A stretch of DNA of 64,000 nt from Parietichytrium sp. I65-24A (lineage: Eukaryota > Sar > Bigyra > Thraustochytrida > Thraustochytriidae). Positions within the stretch are counted from its first letter, which is position 1; every line of letters starts with the position of its first letter. The notes below the pieces were generated by a model. It was given only the letters and a program-made list of their open reading frames with translations, was not told the origin of the DNA and did not search any database. Location of the stretch: the NCBI GenBank assembly GCA_012862575.1, contig BLSF01000054.1:1-64000 (forward strand), given 5' to 3'. A program made the position numbers and the translations under genes. Positions 30,150-40,388 of the stretch are shown here, one piece after another.

Positions 30150-31271
30150 CTTGCAAGCTCAAACTGCTCGCTTGACCCGCTATGTGCCGCCTGTGCAAGA
30201 TACCAAACGCAGCCTGTCCCGTCTTTCCCTCGCGCAACAATCAACGCCTCCAAAGTGGCGCTTGCGTCGCTGTCTGTCTGTCTGTCTGTCTCACCAAAGT
30301 AGCTGCGGAAGTCTCTACATTTTCTATCAATGTTTCCGTTGTCAAAACCACGATCATCATAATGCATCATATGATAGTATAGCAAAGTAAGCATACCTTC
30401 TGGCAGGGGCGATGGTTGTGTTGCAATCCTTCAACTTTTCGCTTTGCATGAGTCAGTCATCAGATCCCACGACATATGGTCCACTCCGTGGTCGTGTTCC
30501 GTGGCCCTCTTGTGTTTGAACATTTATTTAAAGCTGTGCTTCGTCTTCAAAACTGTGAGCTCTACTTTGTTTGTTTTCAATTTATCCTCCATAAAAACGA
30601 AATGCCATCCGCGCCGCCGGCGCTCGGCCATGCTACCGGATAGTGAACATTCTCTCGTTCGCTCCTCTTTTCCCACGAGAAACTTTACGCTCAGCTACTC
30701 TCCTATTAGTCTATATTACGTAAGCTCTAACCATAGAAAAAGGGTTCCCCAATGTGCTTTCAATTGTTCAATTCATTCACTTTTGTTCTTTCAATGGGTG
30801 GAGCGGCAGGTAAGAGTAACTTACCATCATCAGTAAGAAGATTAGCGTGTTGGGTCCCCGAGGACCCTCACCATCTGTCCTCGACACTGTAGTCCTTCTC
30901 TTACAGATAACCACTAACTCGAGCAGCCGCAAGGCGTGAGACCCTGGCGGCCCTCACAGAGACATACACGGAACGACGAAATTGAGCAAGAGACGTCCCC
31001 AAAACATTCCAATAGATCGGATCCCTCTGACCGCTCCATGGCGTTGGAGGAAGATTGCTGTTCAATGAAACATTGTTGATTGAAAGATTGGACAAGATTG
31101 GACAAGATTGAACAAGATTGGAACACTTGGAACTCGTCGCAGCGATACCAAAGCCAGGCAGTTTAAATCTGTATTGAAGGCTAACAGGAAGCGCCATCCT
31201 GAGCTGAAAGGACGTTTGACTTTTTGGGGACACTGTCAGGCAGACGGCCGTAAAATGCTTTGCTGCAGGAC
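30150..31271. other. Divergent spacer
   Basis: Shared upstream region of the docking-complex and SNAPC1-like genes. It contains a TCTG run (about 30271-30292), a CpG/CTA-rich stretch (30600-30740) and repeated GATTGGACAA units at 31085-31122. No gene seen. Confidence 0.5.
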
Positions 31272-32591
31272 ATGAGCACGGCGAGGTCGGTGCTCGAGGC
31301 GCTGGTGCTGGAGCACGTGCTAGCGCCTTTCGAGCAGTCCCGTTCGCTGGGTCTCGGGCCCGTGAAGGCACTTTGGAGTCGGAACAAAGTTGGAGATGTG
31401 CATCACGTCGTGAGCCTTTGCACCCCCGCGAATGTGAGCGAGGTTCAGCTGCAGGAGATGCAGAGGGTGCTGGTCAAGCGGCTGTTTGAGGCGCTGGAGC
31501 AGGTTATGGTGAAGCCCGGGCCGGTGTCGAGGAGGCTGGGAGCGTTCTATTGCATGTACATTGCGTTTCAGACCCAGTTGCTGGAGCCGAAAGAGAAGAT
31601 TGGACTGTCATTGTCAGGGGTGCGGAGTATTGAAATGCTGTGCAAGTTTGCCAACGTGTTCGCGCTGGCATCGGAGAAAGTGGCCGAGAACTCGCACGCT
31701 GCGTTGGTGTTGCACAAGCTGATGGCTAGTGGCGCGTTCAGGCTCTTCTGCTCGGCGGACACGGTTGCTTCCCGCGCAAGACTTGAGAAGCTGAGCAAAT
31801 CGATCCCATATGCACTCGAGCTGGCTCGCGCTGAGCAGCATTGGTACCGGCTGCGGCTGGTTCAAGAGGGTTTAGAACACCAGCTAGACTTCCTCGAGGT
31901 GGATGACTCTGAGAACGAAGCCGCTCTATCGCGCGCGCTTGAGTTCCTTTCAAACGGAGATGGCTCAGAACCTGATGATCTCATCCTCTCGCCTTATGCA
32001 GCTCTTGCCCACGACCATCATCTGAGCAATCCGCACGAAGATCCCAGCTATCAACCATTTACAGCTCCGCCTGGTCCTCGAGTCGAAAGACCTTCGCTAT
32101 ACCAGAGATGGAAGGCTCAGCATCAAACGCCGGAAAGCTATAGGCGTCTTCCGCGGAAGCCTCCCCTGTCAGCCTTGGCTGTGAGAGACGATGCGCCCCC
32201 TGTTCCGCCTCGAGCATCACGCAGTGCAGTTAAAGCTGGTTCCGGGAGTGGAGGGAGTGCGCGCCAAAAGCCAGCGCCAAGTTCGGATTCTGACTCCGAT
32301 TCTGATTCTGTCTCCTCGGAGTCAAGCTCCAGCTCTGGTGCTGGTGGAAACGGGTTTGAATTGTTTCAGCAGAGTTTGCTGGGAATATCTGACAAAGCCA
32401 CTGAGAAAAACCCCAATGCGATTGGCACCACCAAACGGCCGAAAAGACGGGCTGGTCGATTGCGAGCCGATGACCCCGCACAGCTGTTGTACTCCCTCAC
32501 GAGCGCATTGAAAGATGCGAAGGAAAAGCACACTCTAACGAAAGCTACCGGGAAGGGCAAACGGAAACCAAGAAAGACAGATCCGGACCCC

Positions 32592-32623
<32 letters not shown>

Positions 32624-33002
32624 GAAAACGAAGAAAACGAAGAAAACGAAGGAGCGTGTGGTCAAGGAGCGCAGCCCTGACGAAATTTTATTGGCAGAGC
32701 TGGAAAGTGCATTAGGCACTTCAAAGAGGGTAACAAAACGCCGTCAGTCCACCCCAGTGATTGGAGGAAAATCTAAGGCAAAAAAACAGCTTGACGGGAA
32801 TCAGAGCGCAGAAAAGGACGGCGCGAAGCCTCCCACAACAAAAACCGGCGTGAAGTCTCCCACAGCGGCCCCGAAACGCAAACCTCAACCACGTGGCAAA
32901 AGGCTCGAACCCAGAAGCCGTGAAATGCGCGCTGACAAGGACATTCTGGATGAGCTTGAGAAGGCACTTGGCGGGCCATCAAAGAAGGCGCGCATAGCTT
33001 AA
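31272..33002 (+). CDS. SNAPC1: SNAPC1 (SNAP43)-like subunit of the snRNA-activating complex
   Basis: From the ATG at 31272 the product has 576 residues. The first 200 follow SNAPC1: a VKALWSRNKVGDV block, RRLGAFYCMYIAFQTQLLEP and KEKIGLSL (human: RVGALYLLYGLYNTQLCQP, KQKIRVAL), then AALVLHKLMASGAFRLF (human: DAAYIFRKLRLDRAFHF). SNAPc drives transcription of small nuclear RNA genes by RNA polymerases II and III. The remaining 375 residues are disordered, basic and Ser-rich, with an 11-residue Asn run (from about 32591) and KKTKKTKKTK. Two similar short motifs near the end (DEILLAELESALG, DILDELEKALGG) may be interaction peptides. Assignment rests on motif order by eye. Confidence 0.65.
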
Positions 33003-33169
33003 GATCTTATTGACCAAGCGTCATCTGTAGAGTTCTGAAAGAATCCGAAGTTATTTTCTGTGTTTATATATACATCATTGTCCCTGTAAAATGCGACGAC
33101 AATCATGCGTGAACAAGTACTATTGCTTTAATTTTCGAGGCAACGACAATCCAATGATACATTGTTACT

Positions 33170-33814
33170 TCACCAGTCGCGATTCAGCAGCTGCGAGAGG
33201 TCGCTCATGACGAAGCCGGAGCGAGGTTCCACAGCCATAACGTGGACCGCGCTATTGTTCGCGCAGTCGTCCACAACACCAGAGTCATCGTCAAAGAAGA
33301 TCATCTCGTTAATCTCGCACTGAAAGAGCGCAGAAAGTTCTCGCAAGTGCCGCCTTTTCACAAGGTTCTGCTCAAGATGCCCGTCCGTCCTTGCGTTGGG
33401 GTTGTATGCTACGATCTGGATCTCCTGCCAAAACTCCGGAAAGGCATGCTGAAGAACCCTCGCTGCCAACTCGGACCCGAGAATATGGTCCTGTGGATTT
33501 ACGTCCTTGGCAGGCATGCGATCGTTCCCGTTCCAAGCGGGCCCAAACTCGGCCTCATCCGAATGCGTGGCAATTGCAAGCTTGACACCACTTGCGCGCA
33601 TAGCTTGTGCCACGCTCTTGAAGCAGCACGACACGTTGTTCAGGTAACTTTGCACATCTTCTCTTCGCAGCTGACCGTGGCTGTGCGCCCGCACCGCGGT
33701 CTGGTCCATGTCAAATATGGCGGCTTTGACGCCGACGGAAGCCGCACGCCCTGCCAGCTCTTCGCACTCCCGTGCGCTGCAACACCGTGACTCCCCCATG
33801 CCCTCCTCCCCCAT
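33170..33814 (-). CDS. HAD-superfamily phosphatase-like protein
   Basis: From the ATG at 33814 the product has 214 residues. Motif I is AAIFDMDQTAV, with Asp35 as expected nucleophile and Asp37 as acid/base. Motif II is probably LAIATHSD. A Lys suitable for motif III lies in NLVKRRHLREL, and motif IV is EMIFFDDDSGVV. This is the full HAD core with a small cap at most, so a magnesium-dependent phosphatase acting on an unknown substrate is the expected role. No signal peptide or membrane span is seen. It is divergently paired with TRM6. Confidence 0.75.
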   Translation of the reverse strand: MGEEGMGESRCCSARECEELAGRAASVGVKAAIFDMDQTAVRAHSHGQLRREDVQSYLNNVSCCFKSVAQAMRASGVKLAIATHSDEAEFGPAWNGNDRMPAKDVNPQDHILGSELAARVLQHAFPEFWQEIQIVAYNPNARTDGHLEQNLVKRRHLRELSALFQCEINEMIFFDDDSGVVDDCANNSAVHVMAVEPRSGFVMSDLSQLLNRDW

Positions 33815-34155
33815 TTTCCCCTTTCCCCTGGTCGCCAAGTTTCCCAGCGACCTGTGCCCACGTGTGCACTATCTGTCCTCGAGCCGCTGCGCTCGCGCAC
33901 TCTCCAACGGATGTGGCCGCTCTAAAGTGTCCGCGAGGACCGCTTTTGAAACCGCCAAAACAAAGTCTCCACAGGTGTTATGCAAAATATCTTCACGTTC
34001 AAATTGGAACGAAACGGCGGCCGGGTCTCCGGAGACTTGCTCGTCCTGCACTCATCAGCACGCGTTGGCGCTCGAGCACATTGATCGCTGGTACTAGTAC
34101 ATAAAGATGGAGACGCACAATCGGAGCAAACGCGTCAGTTGCATAGACGCTCAGT

Positions 34156-34570
34156 CATTGATACTTGTGCACGTGTCTCCCCACTCCATGACCATGCAAT
34201 GTTGTGTAATCAATCACAACCATTTCCCGGTGAGGTCGACTCGGAGAAAGTGATGCATTTGCCGTCGTTCTTTCGTTGGGTCCTGAGAGACCTGCTTGTC
34301 CTCAGTGGACGTGCGTGCATTGATACTCGTGCACATGTATCCCCGGTCCACGAAGATGGCGCCCCTTCGGAGCATTGACATGCTTTCTGATCCAATGAGC
34401 GCACAAACAGTTCCCAGTGAGGCCGACTCGAGTTGCCGTCGTTATTCGCGACACTGACCCAGGGTCCCGGGTCCTGGTTCCTCGGAGAACTGCTTATTCT
34501 ACAAAGACGCGCACTCATTGGCACTCATTGATGCTCGAGCACATGCAAGCATGTATCTTCGGTCCTATCA
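34156..34570. repeat. Diverged tandem repeat, three starts of a CATTGAT-(A/G)CT(T/C)G(T/A)GCAC unit
   Basis: Related blocks begin at about 34156, 34317 and 34525 (CATTGATACTTGTGCAC, CATTGATACTCGTGCAC, CATTGATGCTCGAGCAC). A downstream block GTGAGG(T/C)CGACTCG recurs at about 34231 and 34419, and TTGCCGTCGTT(C/A)TT at about 34260 and 34434. Units are 160-210 bp and strongly diverged, so the duplication looks old. Confidence 0.7.
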
Positions 34571-34735
34571 ATTGTCCATCACAGACAGTTCGCATCAAAG
34601 ACCAATGTTTGTTGACTGTGAAAATAGAATGTTGAGCTGATGCGGACTTCACAGTCTCTTGATTGACTTGGAAGAAACAAGACATGAATACGAACGATGT
34701 GCCGTCATCGTCTTTCGTCTTTCGTCTCGGTTCGG

Positions 34736-34897
34736 TTCGGTTCGGTTCGGTTCGGCAGATGAAACGAATTGAAACGAAACGAAACGAAACGAAACGAAAC
34801 GAAACGAAACGAAACGAAACGAAACGAAACGAAACGAAACGAAACGAAACGAAACGAAACGAAACGAAACGAAACGAAACGAAACGAAACGAAACGA
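34736..34897. repeat. Pentanucleotide runs (TTCGG)n then (GAAAC)n
   Basis: Four to five TTCGG units (about 34736-34755) are followed, after a short interval, by about 25 GAAAC units (34771-34897), nearly perfect. Confidence 0.95.
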
Positions 34898-35261
34898 ATT
34901 GGAAAGAAACGAAAAAGTAACGAAATGCAATAATTGAAATTGAAAGGTAATGAAGAGCAGTCTTAGCGCTGCCCTATGCAATGCCTACGGCTCCCCAGCC
35001 ACCCAATCAACACCACGACAGAAGAGACAGAAGAAACAAATCATTAAAAGGTACGCGCAATAACTTGCAACTTCTCTCCACGTCAAAGACTAGCCGTTTC
35101 GTTTCCGTTACGGCGGTTTTATCATCCGCGAGGACACCGCCTCCTGCCTCCTCCTGCCTCCTCCCGCGCGATCCGTGCTTGCAGCAGGTTAGCGTCTCAG
35201 AAGCGTAAACACCTCGAGGTGTCCCCGCGTACGGTGGTGTGTCCGCGCCAGGTGCGGGGCT

Positions 35262-35331
35262 CGAAAGACAGAAAGATAGAAAGACAGAAAGATAGAAAGA
35301 CAGAAAGATAGAAAGACAGAAAGATAGTAAG
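35262..35331. repeat. 16-bp unit GACAGAAAGATAGAAA, about four copies
   Basis: The run ends directly before the TRM6 start codon, so it forms the immediate 5' leader of that gene. Confidence 0.95.
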
Positions 35332-37077
35332 ATGGCGGTGGTGCGCGAGGACGAGTGGGTGGTGGCGGTGAACGATGCCGGGGACATGGAGCTGGTGCAG
35401 GCAAAGCGTAACGGTTTCCTTGTGTTGCACTCTTTCCCATGCACAACGGAAGAGCTCATCGGGCAGAGGCTCGGACAGTGCTTCGACATGTCTCTGATGG
35501 AGGATGGCCACATCGACATCGGCGATTTGGAGTTCGTCTCGAGGTACGGCGACAAGTGGGAGACCAAGAAGGTCGCTCGCGAGCTCAACAAGAAGCAGCA
35601 GAAGAAGACCCGGGACGGTCCCGAAGCCAAGCGCAGGAAGGTGCAGGAGGACGGCGATGTGGATGTTGATGTTGATGTGGATGTGGATGTGGATGTCGAG
35701 GCTGGGGAGGAGAGTGACGCGAAGAAGCAGAAGAAGAAGGGCGGGAATGCAGCCAAGATTCCGCTGTACAGGCCGATGGTGATCGAGAATGAGCTTGGCG
35801 TGTACAAGCAGTCGCAAGAGGAGATGGAGCAGCAGAGAGCCGAGCTCCTGGAGAGATTGTTAGAAGTGGAGAAGGACCTGGGCCTGGCCAGCAGCTTACG
35901 AGAGGACGTTGCAAGCGCGCGCGCGACGGATTTCAAGTCAAATAAGAACATTGTCGGCGATCTGAAGAACCAGAAGCTGACCTCGGAGGAAATCAGCGAA
36001 ATGAAGGCCAAAGGCATCGACGTGAAAGACCTGGTCGCGCAACTGAGCGCTAACAACGCTTCTTTTAACGAAATGACCGAATACGCCAAAGAAAAATACA
36101 GAGAGAAGAAGACGAAAAAGTTTTCTCGAAAATTTAGGATCCTCCCCGTGAACGCTCACGTTCTGGGCAACACCATGTGGGACAAGGACACATGTTCGAG
36201 CTTTAAGCTGGGCACATTTCGCCCGATGGACTGTTTACCTCAAATGCTTGGTCTCGCAAATGTTCAGGCTGGTTGTAAAGTACTTGTAGTTGAGTCGCTC
36301 TGGGGTCTTCTGACGGGGGCAGCGTTGGAGCGCATGGGGGGGCTTGGACAGGTTATCGTCGGACACGTGAACCAGGAGGATCCGATGCGCATGGTAGATT
36401 TCTTCAACTTTAGCAAAGAGCAATTGAAACCCCTGAGACGGCTTGACCTCGCTGCTCTCTTGGGCGGAAGTCGCGGGGACGAGACTGGTGTAATTTTGAA
36501 AGGCAAGCACGAAGCCGTGGTGGGGCAGATCGAGCTCAACCAGAAAAAACTGGAAAAACTCGCTGACGGTCCCGAAAAAGACAAGGTCCTGAAGGAACAG
36601 CAGATTTTGAACCGCATGATTGGCTCCATGGACAAGCGGCTAAAAAACAGAAGCGAGGAGTTTGAACGGCAGCGTGTCCAGTTCGAGGAGCTGCGCGAGG
36701 ACGGCGTGGACGCCATAATCATTGCTTCAAAATATGAGACAAGGTCCGCACTACTTGCGCTTTTTCCATACCTAGCCGCCGGAAGACCGTTTGCGGTTTT
36801 TTCAGAGAACTTGAATACTTTGGCCCAGCTGCGTGTAGATCTAGGCGAGGAGGCTTCTAACATGCGCTTGTCGGAAACTTTTTACAGAGTTCAGCAGGTG
36901 TTGCCTGGCCGCACGCACCCTGAGATGAACATGAGCGGGAGGAGCGGATACATTCTCTCCGGGCATAGGGTTCTTCCCAGCGAAATATCAAAGCAGAGCA
37001 ACTTGATTAAATCGAACAAATTCTTTCGCAAGAAAGAAGACGCAAAGAAGAGCGATGAAGCATCGTCGAGTGCATAG
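35332..37077 (+). CDS. TRM6: TRM6/GCD10, non-catalytic subunit of tRNA m1A58 methyltransferase
   Basis: A 581-residue intronless frame opens at ATG. It has the Gcd10p layout: an N-terminal barrel (FDMSLMEDGHIDIGD), a central segment KSNKNIVGDLKNQKLTSEEI with SFNEMTEYAKEKYREKKTKK, and a degenerate Rossmann domain. That domain begins FKLGTFRPMDCLPQMLGLAN and VVESLWGLLTGAALERMGG. TRM6 pairs with the catalytic TRM61 to make N1-methyladenosine at position 58 of tRNAs in the nucleus. A Val-Asp repeat (about 35659-35699) and a long charged insert (about 36500-36690, rich in Lys/Glu) enlarge the protein relative to yeast. The methyl-donor motif is not conserved, as expected for this subunit. Confidence 0.9.
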   Translation: MAVVREDEWVVAVNDAGDMELVQAKRNGFLVLHSFPCTTEELIGQRLGQCFDMSLMEDGHIDIGDLEFVSRYGDKWETKKVARELNKKQQKKTRDGPEAKRRKVQEDGDVDVDVDVDVDVDVEAGEESDAKKQKKKGGNAAKIPLYRPMVIENELGVYKQSQEEMEQQRAELLERLLEVEKDLGLASSLREDVASARATDFKSNKNIVGDLKNQKLTSEEISEMKAKGIDVKDLVAQLSANNASFNEMTEYAKEKYREKKTKKFSRKFRILPVNAHVLGNTMWDKDTCSSFKLGTFRPMDCLPQMLGLANVQAGCKVLVVESLWGLLTGAALERMGGLGQVIVGHVNQEDPMRMVDFFNFSKEQLKPLRRLDLAALLGGSRGDETGVILKGKHEAVVGQIELNQKKLEKLADGPEKDKVLKEQQILNRMIGSMDKRLKNRSEEFERQRVQFEELREDGVDAIIIASKYETRSALLALFPYLAAGRPFAVFSENLNTLAQLRVDLGEEASNMRLSETFYRVQQVLPGRTHPEMNMSGRSGYILSGHRVLPSEISKQSNLIKSNKFFRKKEDAKKSDEASSSA

Positions 37078-37637
37078 AAACACCGTACATACAAAAATCC
37101 TGTTTCCCCAGTGTTCCTCTGTCTCTTTCAATTCTGTCCTCTGCCGATCTTCATGAGTGAGATTTCACGATCTTGCGTCCCGAGACGTGATTTACAGTCA
37201 GTTGAGTCCGCTTTTCACCCAGAACCGTTGAAAGCGATCCACTCTCGACTGACTGCAACTTTCTCAAGGAAGACAACCTTGCTTGTTTGAGGAAGGGTAG
37301 GACGAGAACACTGCACTGTACACCATCTCAGATCGTAAGGACCCCTTCGCGGCAGCCGAGCTTTTGAATGCCGAAAGGTCTATCTCCTGCAGCGGGTCTG
37401 TCTGGAAAGATTGGTAGTGAAATAAAAGTAGACGATTGCTTCGCTAACTGCTGCAACAGTAGACCAATACAAACAAATCCTAAACAGTAACTTCCTCACG
37501 TATCAAGCAGCTGCGCCGTCAAAGCTCCCAAGTACTAGTGCACTGAAGCAACGAACTGGAACGATTCTGGAATTCGAAATGGAAGCAACCAATAATTAGA
37601 AATCTTTAGTTTTGACAAAAATCTTGGTGAAAAGTGA
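37078..37637. other. Convergent 3' spacer
   Basis: Sequence between the TRM6 and LSM5 stops. No gene seen. Confidence 0.6.
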
Positions 37638-38146
37638 CTACTCCGACGCTTCTGGGTTGCCTCCTGGTACAAGCTGCAAAATTTGGTCGGCAAAATTCAA
37701 ATGAGTAAGCAACAAGGAAGAGTGTGATCAATGCAGTGCATGAAAATCTCACAAACTTACCAGAGCGATATTATTTCCGTTGAGAAGAATCTGACTGAGC
37801 TCTGTTTTCTTGGTGCCGCTCGGTGTGATCTCACTGCATTTTTCAGCATACACAAAGTCTGTCAGAGCCGTCACAAGAGCCCGCACGAGATCAATGCACT
37901 TACTACTCCGTCACCTCATCCATGACCATATTGACAAACTCATCAATGCCGCGCAGGGTGCCCACAAACTCCTTATCGCCCTATGCAGCCGAAGACAACA
38001 CACACCCAACATTTAATACCTGCCCAACAACATTCCCAGCCACGAAGACAACAACGCAGCACTTAACTCACCTTCATCACCACCCATATTCTCGACCCAA
38101 TGCACTTGTCGATGAGCTCCAGCGGGAGCAGCGCCTGCTGTGCCAT
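37638..38146 (-). CDS. LSM5: LSm5, small U6-binding Sm-like protein, four exons
   Basis: Four exons, 38146-38072, 37980-37904, 37833-37761 and 37673-37638, are separated by introns of 91, 70 and 87 bp (GTGAGT, GTAAGT, GTAAGT donors; TAG, CAG, CAG acceptors). They join into an 86-residue protein. The Sm1 motif reads LPLELIDKCIGSRIWVVMK and GDKEFVGTLRGIDEFVNMVM. The rest reads DEVTEYEITPSGTKKTELSQ, then ILLNGNNIALLVPGG, which carries the Sm2 motif. This is close to human LSm5 (LPLELVDKCIGSRIHIVMK, ILLNGNNITMLVPGG). LSm5 is part of the LSm2-8 ring on U6 snRNA and the LSm1-7 ring in mRNA decay. All phases agree and the length is normal (human 91). No exon is long enough to show up as an obvious open frame. 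It is divergently paired with the kinase gene at 39111. Confidence 0.95.
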
Positions 38147-39110
38147 ATCCCCAACTCCCCAACTCCCAGTCCAGACACCGTCGAGTTTAAACACACACAG
38201 AACCAGCTTTCCTACGCCAGTCCACGCATCACAATCGTCAGAGACCACGCTTCCATTGACCACACAACCTCCGCCGCCACTTTCCCGTCCCTGCTTTTTG
38301 CCAAACTTTCACGCTACAACGTCCTTCCATCTTTTTCCAATTTCAAATTCAATCTTCCCCGCAAAGTAAGATAGTCCACAGTGCCGCAGCTAATGCCGCT
38401 AGTCCGGATCGCTAACGAGTAACGCTTTATCACTCACCTTCGTATGCCACCACGTAGTTCGTTACCGCAAAAGTGTACTCGGTCTCTCGTGCTGCTTCTG
38501 AACTGTCCCCGCTGGAGACTACGCGGCTCCGTAGCTGGCCTTAATGGGATGGGACTAGTAGGGGAGTAAGGGTGCGCTAGCGTGGAAGCATTTTTAAGTT
38601 TTTTTGGGTTTTGTTTGGGAAGACAAATAGATAGATAGATGGATAGGTAGATAGTGTTTTGGTTGTTTTGCGACTATGGGAATGAAAAGAATGAATGAAA
38701 TCAAAAGTGTATGAATGGAAAAGAAAGTAAAGCACTCAAGTTTTCGTGTATGGTCTGCCTCACAATCAAAACGCAGTGCGAGTTGGACTCTTTCATCACT
38801 CATCTTCAATCAATCAATCAATCAATCAACAAACAACAAACAACAAACAACAAACAACAAACAACAACAACAACAACAACAACAAAAATGTTCCATAACA
38901 TCCAGCGAACAAAGTCGTACAGAAACGAACAATTCAGCAGAACTCTCTTTCCCACGGTACCCGCGACTGTTCGCCCTGTTATAAAAACCAATCCTCACAA
39001 CAGTCAATCACGCTGTACGAAAAGAGAAGGTCGGACTGCCAGCAAGTGTCCTCGCAGCATCTGTGGGGAGGTAGAGTAGGTTTGGCAGGGTCGAGGACCA
39101 GGGCAAAAAA
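38147..39110. other. Divergent spacer between LSM5 and the PDK-type gene
   Basis: No gene is seen. 38380-38580 is CpG/CTA-rich, and an AATC/ACAAACAA/CAA simple-repeat block lies at 38808-38886. Confidence 0.5.
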
Positions 39111-40388
39111 ATGCGCATCTGGTGCAGGAGACGGCCAGTTGCAGTAAGAGATGTGAGCCTTCAAGTTCGGCGGCTAAGTCAGTCGAGCGACGCGAACTGG
39201 CAAAAGAAACTGGTCGAGTACGCGAACAAGTCGCAAACGCAAGTGGGTATGCGCACGCTGATAGATACTGGCACCGGTAAACTGCTTCGAGCGTCGGAGG
39301 GCCAGTCCAAGTGGATGGCAGCTTATGCGCCGGAGATCACGGCGTCAACGTCTCCGCTGGAACTAGACGCGAAAGAAAGGAGCCGTCTCGCGAGAATGCA
39401 GTTGGGATCGTTCTTGAGGAGGGAGCTCCCACTTCGGTTTGCTCACCGCGCCAGAGAGTTGGCCAACGCTCCGTATAAACTTGGAGAAATGCCATCTTTC
39501 ATTAGCGTGCGCGAGTGGTATGAACGCAGCTTTGAAGAGGTTATCGCGCTGGATGAGAACTTGTCGTCCATCGAATGGCACGATCAGTTCCGCGAAGCGC
39601 TGAGTGCCATCTACCTTCGCCACCAAGACACGCTTGTGATGATTGCCAAAGGTTTGCACGAGTTTAAACAGAGCGACGCTGGGCGACAAATTCTTACGGA
39701 AGGCAAAGATCTCAGCGATTTCCCAACCATACACAGCTATTTGGACAGGTTCTTCCTCTCGCGCATCGGGATTCGCATTCTCATCGGACACTATTTGGAA
39801 CTCCACAACGAGCAACCTCCAGACTTTGTGGGACTCATATGTATGAAAACGTCTGCGGCCCAGGTTGCTCAGGCTGCCGCAGAAGATGCGAGGTACATGT
39901 GTGAGCGCACTTTTGGAGATGCTCCCAACGTGGAAATGCTTGGCCGCGTAGACCTGACTTTCCCGTACATCCCTTCTCATTTGTATTACATTCTGTTTGA
40001 ACTCTTAAAGAACTCCATGCGAGCTACTGTGGAACAGCACGGCATCGCGGATATGCCCGACATTCGCGTCGTCATCGCCGATGGGGAGTCCAACGAGGAC
40101 GTGGTGATAAGAATCAGCGATTTAGGCGGGGGAATCCCCCGCTCTATCGCCAACAAGGTTTTCTCGTACCTCTTCACCACCGCCAAGACTCTGCCCGACC
40201 GCTTTGATGACTTGGAGGATTTCGGCAAAGAGAACCCTCTCTTCGGTCTTGGTTACGGGCTCTCAATCAGTCGTGGTTACGCCCGCTACTTTCGTGGTGA
40301 CCTCCAGCTCATGTCCATGCACGGCTATGGCACGGACGTCTTCTTACATCTGCCCCGCCTCGCTGGCCACTGGGAACCTCTTGTATAA
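39111..40388 (+). CDS. PDK: Mitochondrial PDH/BCKDH-type protein kinase
   Basis: A 425-residue intronless frame opens at ATG, with an Arg-rich N-terminus (MRIWCRRRPVAVRDVSLQVR) typical of mitochondrial targeting. The N-terminal helical bundle contains LPLRFAHRARELANAPY and IHSYLDRFFLSRIGIRILIGHY. The GHKL ATP-binding domain has the N box (FELLKNSMRATVEQH), the G1 box (DLGGGIP) and the G2 region (GLGYGLSISRGYARYF, MHGYGTDVFLHL). These are the hallmarks of pyruvate dehydrogenase kinase and branched-chain ketoacid dehydrogenase kinase. They inactivate their complex by phosphorylating the E1 alpha subunit in the matrix. The sequence reads closer to PDK (FELxKNxMRATVE), but the split between PDK and BCKDK is not settled. 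Confidence 0.9.
   Translation: MRIWCRRRPVAVRDVSLQVRRLSQSSDANWQKKLVEYANKSQTQVGMRTLIDTGTGKLLRASEGQSKWMAAYAPEITASTSPLELDAKERSRLARMQLGSFLRRELPLRFAHRARELANAPYKLGEMPSFISVREWYERSFEEVIALDENLSSIEWHDQFREALSAIYLRHQDTLVMIAKGLHEFKQSDAGRQILTEGKDLSDFPTIHSYLDRFFLSRIGIRILIGHYLELHNEQPPDFVGLICMKTSAAQVAQAAAEDARYMCERTFGDAPNVEMLGRVDLTFPYIPSHLYYILFELLKNSMRATVEQHGIADMPDIRVVIADGESNEDVVIRISDLGGGIPRSIANKVFSYLFTTAKTLPDRFDDLEDFGKENPLFGLGYGLSISRGYARYFRGDLQLMSMHGYGTDVFLHLPRLAGHWEPLV

Larger units (their letters stand above)
33815..35331. other. Divergent spacer between HAD and TRM6 genes
   Basis: 1.5 kb of repeats and simple sequence, itemised separately; no gene is recognised. Confidence 0.5.
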
